A stretch of DNA of 64,000 nucleotides, taken from Bursaphelenchus xylophilus. Its lineage: Eukaryota; Nematoda; Chromadorea; Rhabditida; Aphelenchoididae. The notes beneath the pieces were generated by a model. It had not been told where the DNA came from. It did not search any database and worked only from the letters and a program-made list of their open reading frames with translations. The stretch is taken from the NCBI GenBank assembly GCA_904066235.2, contig CAJFCV020000004.1:6014001-6078000 (forward strand). The letters run 5' to 3'. The translations under genes and the position numbers were made by a program. The stretch's first letter is position 1; each line of letters starts with the position of its first letter. Below are positions 23,189 through 34,409 of the stretch, piece by piece.

Positions 23189-25002
23189 ATGCTTGAGGAG
23201 CTGGTCGCTTGGCAAGGGGACGTCGTATGGACTCTATGTCTTGGATTCGTGATTTCGTTTATCTTGGCGTTTGCCATTGGTGCCAATGACACGGCCAATT
23301 CTTTCGGTACATCGGTTGGCAGTAAAGTCATCACATTGCATCAGGCTTATATACTGGCCAGCATATTCGAAACACTTGGGGCATGTTTGCTTGGTGAGTG
23401 TTTTGAAAAAAGTAATTAAGTTATTTACATACATAATGTAATGCTTACGAAATCACAAAAAAAAAATTCAGGATATCAAGTTACGGATACAATGCGGAAG
23501 GGTGTAATTGATCTTGAGGTATACAAAGACGCCGAGAAGGAGCTGATGCTTGGACAGATCGCTGTACTCAGTGGTTGTGGCGCTTGGCTTTTGATAGCTA
23601 CATTTTTCAAGCTCCCAGTTTCAACAACTCATAGTATTGTTGGAGCCACAGTTGGGTATTCGCTTGTTCTCCGCGGAACCGAAGGGATCAAATGGTACAA
23701 GATCATCAACATCTGTAAGTAGACTTCGGGGAATCCGTATATTTTTTATCTTCTTTTTTAAACATCGGATTTCAGTTATGTCCTGGTTTGTTTCCCCAGT
23801 CTTTGCTGGCCTTATTTCGACGGTCTTCTATCTCTTAATTGATCACACAGTTCTTCGACGGGTAAGTATAAAGAATAACTGACTGATCAGTGCTGTTTAG
23901 AATCGGCCATTGAAGTGGGGCCTGAGTCTTTTGCCTGGCCTTTACTTCATCTGCGTTGGGTTTAACGTGTTTGCCGTCGTATACCAAGGATCCTCTTATA
24001 TTGGATTTGACAACTGGCCGCTCTCTCGAGTTCTTATTGTTACTTTTGGAATGGGCCTTTTGGCTGGGGTGATCGTCCAAGTATTTGTGGTAAAGCGTCT
24101 CAGACAGTCAATCGTTGGCGGCGATTTGGAAAGTCTGGCAGTTAATGATTCACCCAGAGCAACTGAGAAAGTAAACGGATTCGGAAAAGAACCTCTAATC
24201 GAAAATGGAAAGGAGAACGGTTCCGTGGGTAAGCAGACAGCTCTAAAAAAATAAATATTTTTATGTCAACATCTCTGTTTTGAGTACACGTATTATTTTC
24301 AGTCCCGACAATCAAACCGACGTCGTCAGTTGTTAGTTTCTTTCGTTCGGACAAACCGGAAGATCCCCAGGCATCCCAATTATTCAACTTCCTGCAAATC
24401 ATGACAGCTTGCTTCGGAGGATTCGCTCATGGCGGGAATGATGTGAGTAATGCCATTGCTCCTCTGGTCTCTTTGTACGCAATCTACAAAGAGGGAAGCG
24501 TCGCTCAGAGTGGAACTACTCCGATACTTCTTCTCCTTTATGGGGCTGTGGGTATGTGCGTTGGATTGTGGGTCCTCGGACATCGAGTAATCTCAACGGT
24601 CGGCGAAAATATAACCAAGATTACTCCTCCAAGGTATGCCTTAATTCAATTTTATCATTGTTTCCGGTAATCGCGGGTAATTTGATTTCTTCCAGTGGAT
24701 TTTCAATTGAGTTTGGAGCCGCGGTTACCGTTCTGATAGCCTCAAAGTTCGGAATGCCTATCAGCTCCACTCAGTGTAAGGTCGGTAGTGTCGTTGCTGT
24801 CGGACTGGTACAGGCTAATTCCGATGTTCATTGGGGTGTCTTCAGAAATATCTTCCTTTCATGGCTGGTTACCCTACCTGTAGCGAGTAAGTGTTAAAAC
24901 AGTTAAAGCTTGTACTCTGAGTCACTTGTAGTTCTAACTTCTGTACTTTTAGGCCTTCTCAGTGCGGGTGTGATGCTGCTATTAAAAACGATAGCTTTAT
25001 AA
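23189..25002 (+). CDS. pitr: Sodium-phosphate symporter, PiT/SLC20 family
   Basis: Seven exons (23189-23393, 23472-23714, 23776-23861, 23901-24228, 24303-24633, 24696-24886, 24953-25002) give 477 residues. The two inverted PiT signature repeats are present: [19 protein letters not shown] near residue 30 and [19 protein letters not shown] in exon 5; each half also has its own P-S/TTHS- or P-ISSTQ-type element ([38 protein letters not shown]). About ten membrane spans flank a polar cytosolic loop encoded at the exon 4-5 junction. The reaction is Na-driven uptake of inorganic phosphate across the plasma membrane. The start follows the leader acceptor at about 23128. Nematodes carry several pitr paralogs, so the exact ortholog is not assigned. 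Confidence 0.94.
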
Positions 25003-25241
25003 AAACCAGGTTGCAATATTACAATATCGGTTACGGCCATTTTATGAATTACGGTTCACTTCTTATTAATTGTTTCCCCTTGAAATTTCGCAGAATAGCC
25101 AGATTTCGTTGTTGATGTACTGTTACCATAATAATATATGCGGTAAAAAATAAAATTATTACCGAAAAAAATAAAACATATTTAACCCTTACTATGGACA
25201 CTTTATTGACAAGATTCTTGGTTAGGAAATACATAGTGAAA

Positions 25242-27469
25242 TCATTGCCTTCGCATCTTCCCCTTCAGAGATTTCTCTTTCAAAGCACTTGGAGCTGCTC
25301 GTCGCTTTGGTCGTTGACTTGGTGCTTCTAATTCTGGTGGTCGAATGTTTTCTTTCCGCCTCTCCACAACATTAATCCATTTGGAGCGACCAGGACTTTG
25401 TAAGAACTTATGTTCGACTTCAGCCGGTGGGGTGAAAGACGGGTTGATCAGTGATTCCCGATTTTCCTGAATTTAAAAATAATTAAAAACGACTGGACAC
25501 TTACATCATTGGTTGAGAAGGATGTAGAAGCAGCCATTCCATTTTTATCGTCCTTAACAGTATCGAAAGTTCTGCTCTAAAAGCGGAATATGAATATAGG
25601 GGTCAAGCCTTTTCTGACCGCGGGGCCCCGTAGTGGACGTTTTTGTCCCCACTTTTTTCGAGCCTTTTTGTCCCCAGACCGGTTCTGTCCCCAGGACGGT
25701 TTTGTCTCCAAGACGTTTTTGTCCCCACTTTTTTTATTTTTTTGTCCCCAGGACGTTTTTGTCCCCAAGCTGGATGGTACAATTAAAAATTATGCATTCA
25801 GATGTTAATGCTGTTGGTTTGGTGCATAGTACTGCTCAAACAACATGTTCTTAGCGCTTGGTACTGTATAGCGAGGTGGTACTATATAGCACGAGGTAAA
25901 AATAATGCCATAACACGTCAATGCTGTAGGTTTGAAGCCCTGTACTTCTCAAAAATGTGTTTTAGCACTTGGTACTATATAGCAAGAATTTGTTTTTGCA
26001 CGAAATGAACTCCTGATCAGTACTGCATACCAAAACAACGGCATTCACGCGTTATAGCTTAATTTTTACCTCGTGCTATATAGTACCACCTCGTACTATA
26101 CAGTACCAAGTGCTAAAAAAACATTTTTTGAGAAATTCTGGGCTTCAAACCAACAGCATTAACGCGTTATGACTTAATTTTCACCTCGTGCTATATAGTA
26201 CCACCTTGTACTATACAGTACTAATAACATGTTATTTGAGCAGTACTATGCACCAAACCAACAGCATTAACATTTGAATGCATAATTTTTAATTGTACTA
26301 TCCAGCTTGGGGACAAAAACGTCCTGGGGACAAAACCGGTGTGGGGACAAAAAAATAAAAAAAGTGGGGACAAAAACGTCTTGGGGACAAAACCGTCCTG
26401 GGGTCAGAACTGGTCTGGGGACAAAAAGGCTCGAAAAAAGTGGGGACAAAAACGTCCTGGGGACAAAACCGTCTTGGGGACAAAACCGGGGTGGGGACAA
26501 AACCGGGCCCAACCCGGGGCCCCGAAAAGGCGCCAACCACGTCAAGAAAAATGTTTCCTTTCAATAAATTCAAATTTTCGAATCGCCACAAGAATTATCG
26601 ACCAATCTTTTATTTTTCCCATCGAAATTTGTACAAATCCGATAATTCCTGTATCATTTCGTCGCATTTGAGACTTATTGAAGGGAAACATTTTGTTCTA
26701 ACTTTTATTGACGTGCCGCCCACCCGAAAGACGGGGGCCCGAAAAGTCAGCCTTCCGTAAGTATACTAAAACATTTCCCTTACCAATTCGTTGGGTTCCA
26801 CTCTTAAAGTACCGGGTAAATTGGTTACAAAACTTCCATCATCTACATCAGGTTCCGTAAAGCTTTGTATTGACGGTTTCTTAATAAAAGAATCAAAGAA
26901 GGGCTCTTCTTCTAAGCTCTGTAAATCCGTCGAATACCGATCAAGAAGAAGCTTGCGATCCATAACATCACAAGCTTTAGTCGCCTTCAACGCCCCTGTT
27001 GCTATGCAACTCATTTTCCTAAAAGTAAAAAGTCGAAGAAAAAATATACCGATGCTACAACTACACATACAATGCATTCAATTCCTCTTGAGTCTTTTCA
27101 AAATCCATAGTCATCTTCTGCAAGAAATCGAGACAACGGTGATGTTTTGCTGTGATGTGAGTCACTTTTTGCTAAATTAAGATTAGGAAAACAAAAAAAA
27201 CTTACCAACATCCTATCCGATACTATCAGATTAATGCGCTGTTTATCCGTTTCCTCCGTTTCCCCCAATCTTCTCCTCAATTGAAAGTTTTCATCTCTCA
27301 ATTCACTATTCTCCTGTTTTAATCTTGCAATCAACGTATCCTTCGATTTGACACTAGCGCATTTTGACTCTGAAAAAATTATTACTCCGAGCACAATCGC
27401 ACCTTTCTTGGAGAACGTCTTCAAAAGCCTTGATTGTGAAGACGACGACGGCGTTTGAGGGTTGATCAT
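25242..27469 (-). CDS. sgo-1: Shugoshin, protector of centromeric cohesion
   Basis: Six exons (27469-27403, 27369-27206, 27171-27071, 27018-26784, 25576-25505, 25466-25242) join in phase to 287 residues, near the C. elegans length. The N-terminal half has the parallel coiled coil SKDTLIARLKQENSELRDEN then FQLRRRLGE and INLIVSDRML, the region that in the family binds PP2A-B56. The middle is acidic and disordered. The last exon ends with the basic SGO motif: RPKRRAAPSALKEKSLKGKMRR, of the R-R-x-x-P-x-x-x-K-E-x-S-L-x-x-K-M-R-R form that binds phosphorylated H2A. A 1.2 kb intron with a palindrome splits the N-terminal part from the SGO motif; without joining them neither half is recognisable. It is divergent with the Lys-rich gene at 27.7 kb. 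Confidence 0.8.
25621..26526. repeat. 0.9 kb palindrome with arms of short tandem units, inside shugoshin intron
   Basis: The two arms are reverse complements. The outer part of each arm is a run of degenerate 15-20 base units built on GGGGACAAAACCGTCCT (left arm about 25640-25765 as TTTTGTCCCCAGGACG, right arm about 26308-26510). The inner part is unique AT-rich sequence with TACTATATAGCAC words, again inverted between 25765-25990 and 26030-26300. The ends meet GGGGCCCC at about 25622 and 26517. There is no coding potential beyond frames forced by the repeat. It has the form of a foldback element. Confidence 0.85.
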
Positions 27470-27673
27470 CACAGAGCCGGGGAGGAGGGCAAAGTTTTTT
27501 TTTGAGCTCTCAGAACATCCGAGTGCTGTTTATGCGATAAAAATTTTTTTCCACATAATGCATAATGCCAAAAAATTAAAATTTTGGTTTTTCTCAAAAT
27601 TAAGCGCTCCGAGATCACTTTTATGCTATGAGTTACAACCGGTCGGTTTTCGAATTCGGTGAATCATTCGAAG

Positions 27674-29564
27674 ATGAGTGCTCAACGGAGAAACGGTGCA
27701 GAAAGTGGAATGAATGGGATAGCTGGAGAAGTGTCCAGGAACGTGGATGTTGCATATTTGAGACAGAAATATCGCAAGCATTTGAAACGGAACAAGAAAA
27801 GTAATAATATAAGGATGGTGCGATTACAATTTGTCGTCTTGACTGGCAAAAAGCCCGATTTCTTTTCTGAAGAGCTTCAAGACAAAAGGTGCGAAATTTT
27901 AACTGAACAGAGCAAAAAGAAAAAAATCTTCACAAGGAAAGAGCAGAAATCTGTGCAATACCGCGCGATGTTACGCAATTTGAGTTAAGAATTTCGCATT
28001 TCTTGCCTGGGAGCTCTTCAGCCACGAAATCGGGCTTTTGACCAGTCAAGAAGCAGAATTGTAGATTGCACCACCCTTATGTCGGAAATTTGTGTCGCAT
28101 CTTTTAGATGATACCGCTGACAATACTAAGCTTGACAAAGACACAACTACGCCACTTAAGGGGAAGAGCAGTTCTTTGATGTTAGCGGTCTCCCCAGAAA
28201 CATCCTCACAAGGTTCAAATACCAAGGGTAAGATACTATTGCTTGTAATAGGATGACGATCCACCTTTAGATGATGATGACGAAAGGACAAAATTCGAAA
28301 CTCACACTGGACCAAGTCGACCAGCAATCTCAGGGAAATCCAGCAAGCAAATCATCAAGCAGTCCGTTTCCAGAGAAAAATTGCCAAAGACGAGTGCGAA
28401 ACGTGAAGAAGATGAACCTACTGAATTTGTCCGCGTTGCTCGAGCTAAACCAGCAAAGTGCCGAAAACATGGACGAAAGGTAAGAAACAAAAAGAAGACA
28501 GAGGACATAACGGAAGAAGACAAAGTTGACAAAGAAATCAAACGGAAGTCATGGATCAGAGAGGGTAACAAAGAAGATCATGTGATCAGGGCCAAAAGAA
28601 AGATCAAGAAGAAGAGTAAAGATAAGACTAAGGAAAATGATAAGACTTTTGAAGACACCGTGAAGTCGGAAGTGGAGTTGATAACCTCCGCACTGCCCAA
28701 TGGCAATGCCTCCCTACCGGATGTTGATATCGACGATGAGACTGATGACACTTGTGTGGTTACGGAGTCAGAAGCCGAAAGAAATGAACCGTCCAAACTT
28801 ACAACGGCTGAGACTGTAAGTACTGTCATTTACGGTAAATTTCTTGTTTAGCTGATTAACAGCCAGTTTGGTCAGGCTGTTTTAGAGAAAATGCATGAGG
28901 GGAAAGCGTTTGATAACGCTCTCTCACCTACCGAGAGTGAAGAACTCAGTAAATTCTTCGATGGAAAGATCCCCTTCTCTAATAATGTAAGCATTCCGGT
29001 GTTTTAATGTTATGCTTCCAGGTCATAGAGTTATTGGACAAAGGAATGGAAAGGGGTATAATCACATTCCGTAATACCACACCGCATTTGGATTCCGAAC
29101 TACTCGATTTCCTCGCCAATACAGCCAAGGCGAAGGCATTGTTGGTCGACACTATCCTAACTAACCAGGGTTTGTTACCCAAACAATGGAACGGAAAGGG
29201 TTCGGACGAAAAAGAAAAATCAAAGAATCCGAAAACTGCCCCGGTGACCAGTACCTCCGATATGAATGTCACAGACTCCGGTAACTCCGTTGGTGCCGAA
29301 TACATGCATTCAAAAGAGAAAGAATCAGAGAAACACAACGCTTCAATTGATTCCGTTAACTTGAAGGAAGCCGACGTCATTTCTTTCTCGTTGGTTCCGC
29401 AGACGGCTTCGTCCAATGAGAAAGCCTTGAGTAAGTAAAATCTTAAGTTGAAAGAAGGAAAGCCTTCAGAACCTACGACGGCCAATACTAGCTCAGCTGA
29501 CACGTGCCCTGAGGAGAACGATCTCTCTTTCCTGCCTGCTTCTTACTCAATGCCAAAAAAGTAA
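27674..29564 (+). CDS. Lys-rich, probably nuclear protein; family not recognised
   Basis: Exons 27674-27800, 28108-28227, 28271-28815, 28867-28986, 29022-29430 and 29470-29564 sum to 471 residues in phase. The N terminus (MSAQRRNGAESG, then DVAYLRQKYRKHLKRNKK) is basic; the middle is a long Lys/Glu stretch (KRKIKKKSKDKTKEND) with acidic DIDDETDDT; the most conserved-looking part is FGQAVLEKMHEGKAFDNAL...ELSKFFDGKIPFSNNVIELLDKGMERGIITF, a helical segment encoded by exons 4 and 5. I know no matching family. Its start lies about 205 bases from that of shugoshin on the other strand, so the two probably share a promoter. The exon 3-4 boundary was chosen because the nearer acceptor leads to a stop. 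Confidence 0.65.
27810..28079. mobile_element. Foldback MITE filling intron 1 of the Lys-rich gene
   Basis: TAAGGATGGTGCGATTACAA at the left faces TTGTAGATTGCACCACCCTTA at the right; the arms pair imperfectly for roughly 90 bases (TTGACTGGCAAAAAGCCCGAT against ATCGGGCTTTTGACCAGTCAA). The element starts ten bases after the splice donor and leaves about 28 bases before the acceptor, so the intron is essentially the element. Confidence 0.75.
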
Positions 29565-29645
29565 ATCACCGTATATTGTACATGTACGTTAGACACATGG
29601 TAAATCTACTCATCCGGTAATCGATGAAATAACTTTTTAAAGCTT

Positions 29646-30439
29646 TCATTCCTGTGCCGGAGGAGCTGGAGGAGGGGGGAGCGATTCTGCCAGCTCCTCA
29701 CTGTCATCATATCCGGGAGGTCTATTTGCTGTGTCTAATACATTCCGAACGATTTCATTAAAATTCACACGGTCTTCTGAGGCTGTTGGTTGGCTTGGCG
29801 GAGCAGTTTCATTCTCCATGGGTTCTTCTTCTTCCTCTCCATCGTCGTTAAACGCTTGCCATGACTAAAAGTACTCGTTTACGTAGAAGGGCAAAAGCAT
29901 CCTTTTAAAAATATTTAAAAAATATATATACCTGTTCGACAATAGCTTGCACTCTCTTTTCGTATTCTCTTCTGTTTTCTTGATAAAGTTGCGCAGCCAC
30001 AGAGTTCGCAGGACTGTTAGGATTCGGCTCGTCCAACAACGATTGAATAGATGTCAAAACAGCGGCAACATCGTATGTTGGAGACCACCGATTCTTAAAA
30101 TTGAATACGACAAGAGATAACCTTACCTGTAAGATATCTAAACAAATACTTCCATCTGCATAAACATTTGGATGAAACATTTTGGATAGAAATTTGACCG
30201 AAGGAGGTTTGTTGGGGTACTCTTCTGTGAATTCGAGCGAAAGTTTAAACGTACCGTCCTCGAATGGCGTGTCTTGAGGCCCAAAAATTATGGCTTCCCA
30301 CACCATAATGTTCTCTTCCGTCGGGGCACCACTTACTCCAGCTGGAGGATCTTCCTAAACAGGAAATAGATGGGAAGGATGGAATTACCTGGAGTTTCTT
30401 GAAATCTCTCATCAGACGGCGTCGCGAAGGTGTGGTCAT
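29646..30439 (-). CDS. ubc-1: Ubiquitin-conjugating enzyme E2 of the RAD6/UBE2A type with acidic tail
   Basis: Exons 30439-30389, 30354-30127, 30093-29932 and 29864-29646 give 219 residues. The UBC core (about residues 1-150) is close to UBE2[29 protein letters not shown], the [16 protein letters not shown] active-site block with the catalytic Cys at residue 88, and [21 protein letters not shown] 65-residue tail follows, acidic then Pro-rich (EEEEEP ... [11 protein letters not shown]). A tail is absent from human UBE2A but present in yeast Rad6 and C. elegans ubc-1. The enzyme monoubiquitinates H2B and PCNA with RAD18/RNF20-type ligases. A TTGCAG lies three bases before the ATG. Confidence 0.96.
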
Positions 30440-31088
30440 TATCTGCAAGGGTTTTAAAAATTTTATTTATAAACAATGTAAATAAGAAAATTCTCATGGA
30501 GATGAACAGGTTAATAAGAGAACAAAATAAAAGGTCGTAAGATTCTGCTTTAATAGTCCTAACTGTAAAGCACTAACTATATCGGTACGATCCGGAACAG
30601 CTAGTCAGGTAGTTCGTCATATGAGCAACGAACTGGACTTATGAAAATGGACAGAGTGAAACTCGACCGACATAAATTGGAGACTTTTTTCTTTGCAATC
30701 GTACGAAATGTCACTATTTTGCAGTGGGAATCAATACAAAGTACGCGGAATGCAACTCGCCTTTATAAACGAATTCTGCATAAATTCTTTTGACTAAAAA
30801 GAGGGAGCCACGCTTGGTAATAACAGTTGATATAATGTTCTGCGATAAGTGAAAGGAGTGGTTTTTGTACGCCGTCCGACTTTTTCGGCTTCCTTTTGTG
30901 AAGGTCGTGAAAGATTTTCCTAAGCGCAAACTAAGGCTGAGCCTGGGCCTAAGACTAAACGGAGCTAAACTGAGGTTCGTCCTAAGCTTTAGGGCGCTCA
31001 GCAACAAAAGATCTTCCAATTAGACTGAAATCTGACGGTACGGTGTACATGAAGTAGATGCGTAAAAAATTATAATATTCGTGTCATA
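30440..31088. other. Divergent spacer between RAD6 and CCDC22
   Basis: About 0.65 kb with the 5' regions of two head-to-head genes. The open frame at 30714-31019 (-) has no family match and no splice context. Nothing else is recognised. Confidence 0.4.
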
Positions 31089-32959
31089 ATGGAGGATCTA
31101 GATGATATGATTATGAAAACATTAAGCCAGATTGGATGGTAAATTTAAAGGTTCCGCTATACTTCTGATTTTAGTTCTTTTTGTAAAGATGTGGACAGTT
31201 TAGCCCTTCTCGGAATAGATGACATATTCGAAGCGATTGTAAGGTTGCTGTGTTTGTGTGATCCAAGAGCTAAAGAAATACCAAGCTTGAAGCTTCCTTC
31301 TCAAATGACTATACGGTATCGAGAAGCTACCCGTGTTGCAGATGCTGTAAAGGTAGGTAACAATATATTTTACACTTATTAAAATCTTTTAGAGTTTGGG
31401 AATCAGAGAAAAGATAGGGTATCATACAATTCTTTACCCCAACCTTTATGACATTCGGAATATTATGATATTTTTGATTGAAAAACTTCCCAAAGATTCT
31501 ATTATTGAAGAAGTGAAATTGTGTAAGTCATAGGTTGCATAAATTATTTGATTTATTTGTTTTACATGGGTTGCCACTTTTAGTACCGATTGATGACTTG
31601 AGGAAGACCATTGGTTCTCAAATACGACAAGATTTGAATAAAGAATGGACACCCGGATATTGCGAGTGTCTTCGGATGAAAAAAGAAAGGTTATTTTGGC
31701 TCGATAATGAGGTAAGAATTTATCTCTCAGCTGTATTGGTCTTTAGAATGATCCAATTAAAATTCCTGTATTAAAAAGTGGGTTTAAACGATCAAAATTG
31801 TTGGACCATTTGGGAATCTTGCCTGATAGCCCAATTTGTGAGGCTACTTCGTTTCAACCGCAAAATATTTACAAAGCACCACAACCGAAACCAAGGCAGA
31901 TAGTACAGAGGTAATTCACTCAAAAACTTACCGAATGTTATAGATTCAGCTCGGAGATTGAAACAATTCAGGTGCTGGATGTTGAAAAGAACGAATCTTT
32001 AGAGAGACTTATTAGGATTCGTGAAGCATTGAAATTACACGGAGATAGGCATCGTAATCTCATTAGACATCAGTACATCTTACGCGAGGAATATGTAGCA
32101 AAAGCTGAAAAGTGGGACATGAAAGCTGAAAAAATGATGAAAATACTGTCCAATCCAGACTCACAAATTGAATGCTTGCATGTGAGCTCTTGCGTTTTGC
32201 CAATATCCTAAGTTTAGAAGTTTATTGCTGAACGGGAAGAAAGACGTACTGGATTGGAAGATAACTTCGCTAATTGGAAACGTAAAAATTCCGAAATTCT
32301 AGGAAAACTGAAATCAGAAAAAGGATCAGAAGCAGAGCTTGAAACCCATGAGTTAATTGAAACCAATGGAAGGTTAAAAAAGTGTATCTCAGAGCAGAAG
32401 AAAGCTTTGGGAAAGATGGTATGTAGAAAATATTTGTAGTGCATATTTTTTCAATAATTTCTTTCAGAAAAAACAGTTATCAAAGGAAAGCAGCGGAGAA
32501 ATTTGGGACAGAAACAAGTTTTTGTCGCGAATTGTATACCTTGCAAATAATGTTAACGGACAGAAAGCCGAGATTTCAACCGTAAGCTCATAAACAACGT
32601 AAAAAACTGCCTACATTTAGAGCCTTCAAGACTGCAAGCGATTAGAAAAAGAGAAAAGAAATTTGTTCGGAAGTCTGGAAAGAACATTTACAGTTGTTAA
32701 TAACTGGTTGTACCAGTCTGCAGAGGCGGATTTACGACTTAAGAACGCATACGATTTAGTAATGAAATTGCATATTCAATGTTCATCGGTAGTGAAAAAC
32801 ATGGATGAGATATACCAGATGTGCAGGCAGAAAGATACGTTTGATGATGAGATTGAAGTCCTAAAGCAACAAAACGCTGAATCTAACTTGGATCAGATAC
32901 TCAAGGATTTGATATTGATTCAAAGAGAAAACATCGAATTGGAGGAAGAATTAAAATGA
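31089..32959 (+). CDS. CCDC22: CCDC22, core subunit of the CCC/Commander endosomal complex
   Basis: Nine exons (31089-31138, 31175-31352, 31393-31522, 31584-31711, 31747-31910, 31944-32181, 32218-32418, 32468-32581, 32621-32959) give 513 residues, somewhat shorter than the human 627. The N-terminal calponin-homology-like domain has GYHTILYPNLYDIRNIMIFL and IGSQIRQDL, both near-diagnostic. The middle and C terminus are long coiled coils. The C-terminal block LSRIVYLANNVNGQKAEIST...GSLERTFTVVNNWLYQSAEADLRLKNAYDLVMKLHIQCSSVV matches human CCDC22 closely. The protein pairs with CCDC93 to form the CCC complex, which works with Retriever and WASH in endosomal recycling. Confidence 0.93.
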
Positions 32960-33023
32960 TTATAGATCATAATTAAACTTTATGGGACAAGCTTTTATTT
33001 ATTACATATTATGTCGCTTCATT

Positions 33024-33874
33024 TTATGATTTGAACTTGTATCCTGTTGAGTGTTCTTCTTCTCCGTATTCTCGAACGCTTGCATCAGGTCTACTGACGG
33101 CAGAAATAGAAGATTCCGTAATTTCGATTGGTCCTTCATCCTTTTCTGGTTTCTTACTTTTGTCTTCATCTGTTGGTTCAGAATTTGTTTCTTGGTGTTT
33201 TTTGGAGCCTTCAACTTGTTTTTGTCGTCCATTCGAAATGTCTTTTTCTTCTTCCTCAACGTTTCCGAAAGGTTCATGAATCATATGCGAATTCTCGTCG
33301 CCGATCTTGACATGGGCGTTTTTATAAGACGAATAAGTGGCTTTCCCTACACCAACTGATGGAGGTACATGCCCTGGAGGAGAAAAGTTGGATGGGATAT
33401 TGTAATTCCCACCAGATGGTCCGTGAGGATGATTATTACTATTTATGTAATGTCCCGGCTGTTGTTGATACGAATCTTGCGGTGGTAGCGGTACAGATAA
33501 ATACGCACTACCATAAGTTGACGGACCTTGCGGGGGTGCTGGCAATGGTTGAGGTTGGGGAGCAGCGGGATAGGCTATCTGTGGAGGATTATAGTTGGCT
33601 GGGGGAGGGGCAGCATACTGTGGCGCACTGTAGGAAGACCCATACCTAAGGAAAGATTTTCCAAAATTTTATATTTATACTCACCCGCCACCGCACGATG
33701 GAGCCGAGGACCCACAGATAGGGCCGGAATGCGGAGGACAGCAAGATTGGCCACCGCCTCCAAATCCACCAATACATGCCAAGCCGATGGATGGCATGCC
33801 CATGATAATAATGACGGCCTTAATAAAATAGACCTCAACCTTAGCGTACTTACCGTAACCTTCCGCAGTAACAT
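33024..33874 (-). CDS. Secreted Pro/Tyr/Gly-rich protein with a small Cys cluster
   Basis: Exons 33874-33854, 33818-33685 and 33645-33024 give 258 residues. Signal peptide MLLRKVTAVIIIMGMPSIGLA is followed by a Cys-containing stretch (CIGGFGGGGQSCCPPHSGPICGSSAPSCGGG), a Pro/Tyr/Gln-rich low-complexity region, and a charged C-terminal third rich in Glu and Lys. The Cys/Pro/Gly opening resembles the N termini of nematode ground-like and cuticle-associated proteins, but no ground-like domain follows. Extracellular matrix or cuticle location is inferred from composition only. Confidence 0.7.
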
Positions 33875-33973
33875 TTTACCAAGTAATCGGTCGGAGGGAT
33901 GCTGTCGGATTTGAAGGAATATAAATACGATGAAGGAAAGCAGATATCTTGGCACGTCTTAAAGTGCTTCCGA

Positions 33974-34409
33974 TTAATGGGATTTTGGTATTTTGACGCC
34001 TTCGATTGCGCATGTCTCTAGTTGTTGTAGGCGGTGTTCAGATTTATTGTTATCCACCTTTTCTTTCCGGAGCCGGCTCCAAACGAAACTTGTTTTGAAT
34101 CGTTTCTTTTCTCCTGTAGCCTCACAGTTTCGTAAAAAAAGAAGGATGGTATTCGTCTGAATGGAAGCATCTTGATGACAAATCGTTCTGTCATCGTTTA
34201 ATGTAATGGCCTCAACAACTTGTTCTGCTATCCCTAGAATGAATTATGCAACATCACTCATACTTATTCTACTTTATATCCCGCGGTGACTACCGATCGG
34301 AGGTTATCGTATCCTTTGTTAATGGATCGTAATCTTTGCTTACCTCTCTCTGTTCCTTATCAAAATGCCCTTTAGGAACGGTATATTCTTTTCGCAGAAT
34401 TGACAACAT
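33974..34409 (-). CDS. Doubtful two-exon small gene downstream of ephrin
   Basis: Exon 34409-34344 (MLSILRKEYTVPKGHFDKEQ) ends at a good GTAAGC donor in phase 0; exon 34156-33974 follows a CCATTCAG acceptor in phase 0 and ends KSH-stop, giving 82 residues. The second exon frame stays open upstream to about 34242. The product is basic and not recognised. It lies between the ephrin stop and the Pro-rich gene on the same strand, so an operon is possible, but acceptor choice is uncertain. Confidence 0.33.

Noticed and set aside
25242..25576. First read as a separate 98-residue basic protein starting MAASTSFSTNDE
   Set aside because: Joining to the upstream coiled-coil exons is in phase and yields complete shugoshin architecture, so a separate gene is not needed.
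26298..26671. Frames rich in W-G-Q-N and G-D-K repeats
   Set aside because: They are the GGGGACAAAACCGTCC repeat read as codons; the mirror frame exists on the other arm.
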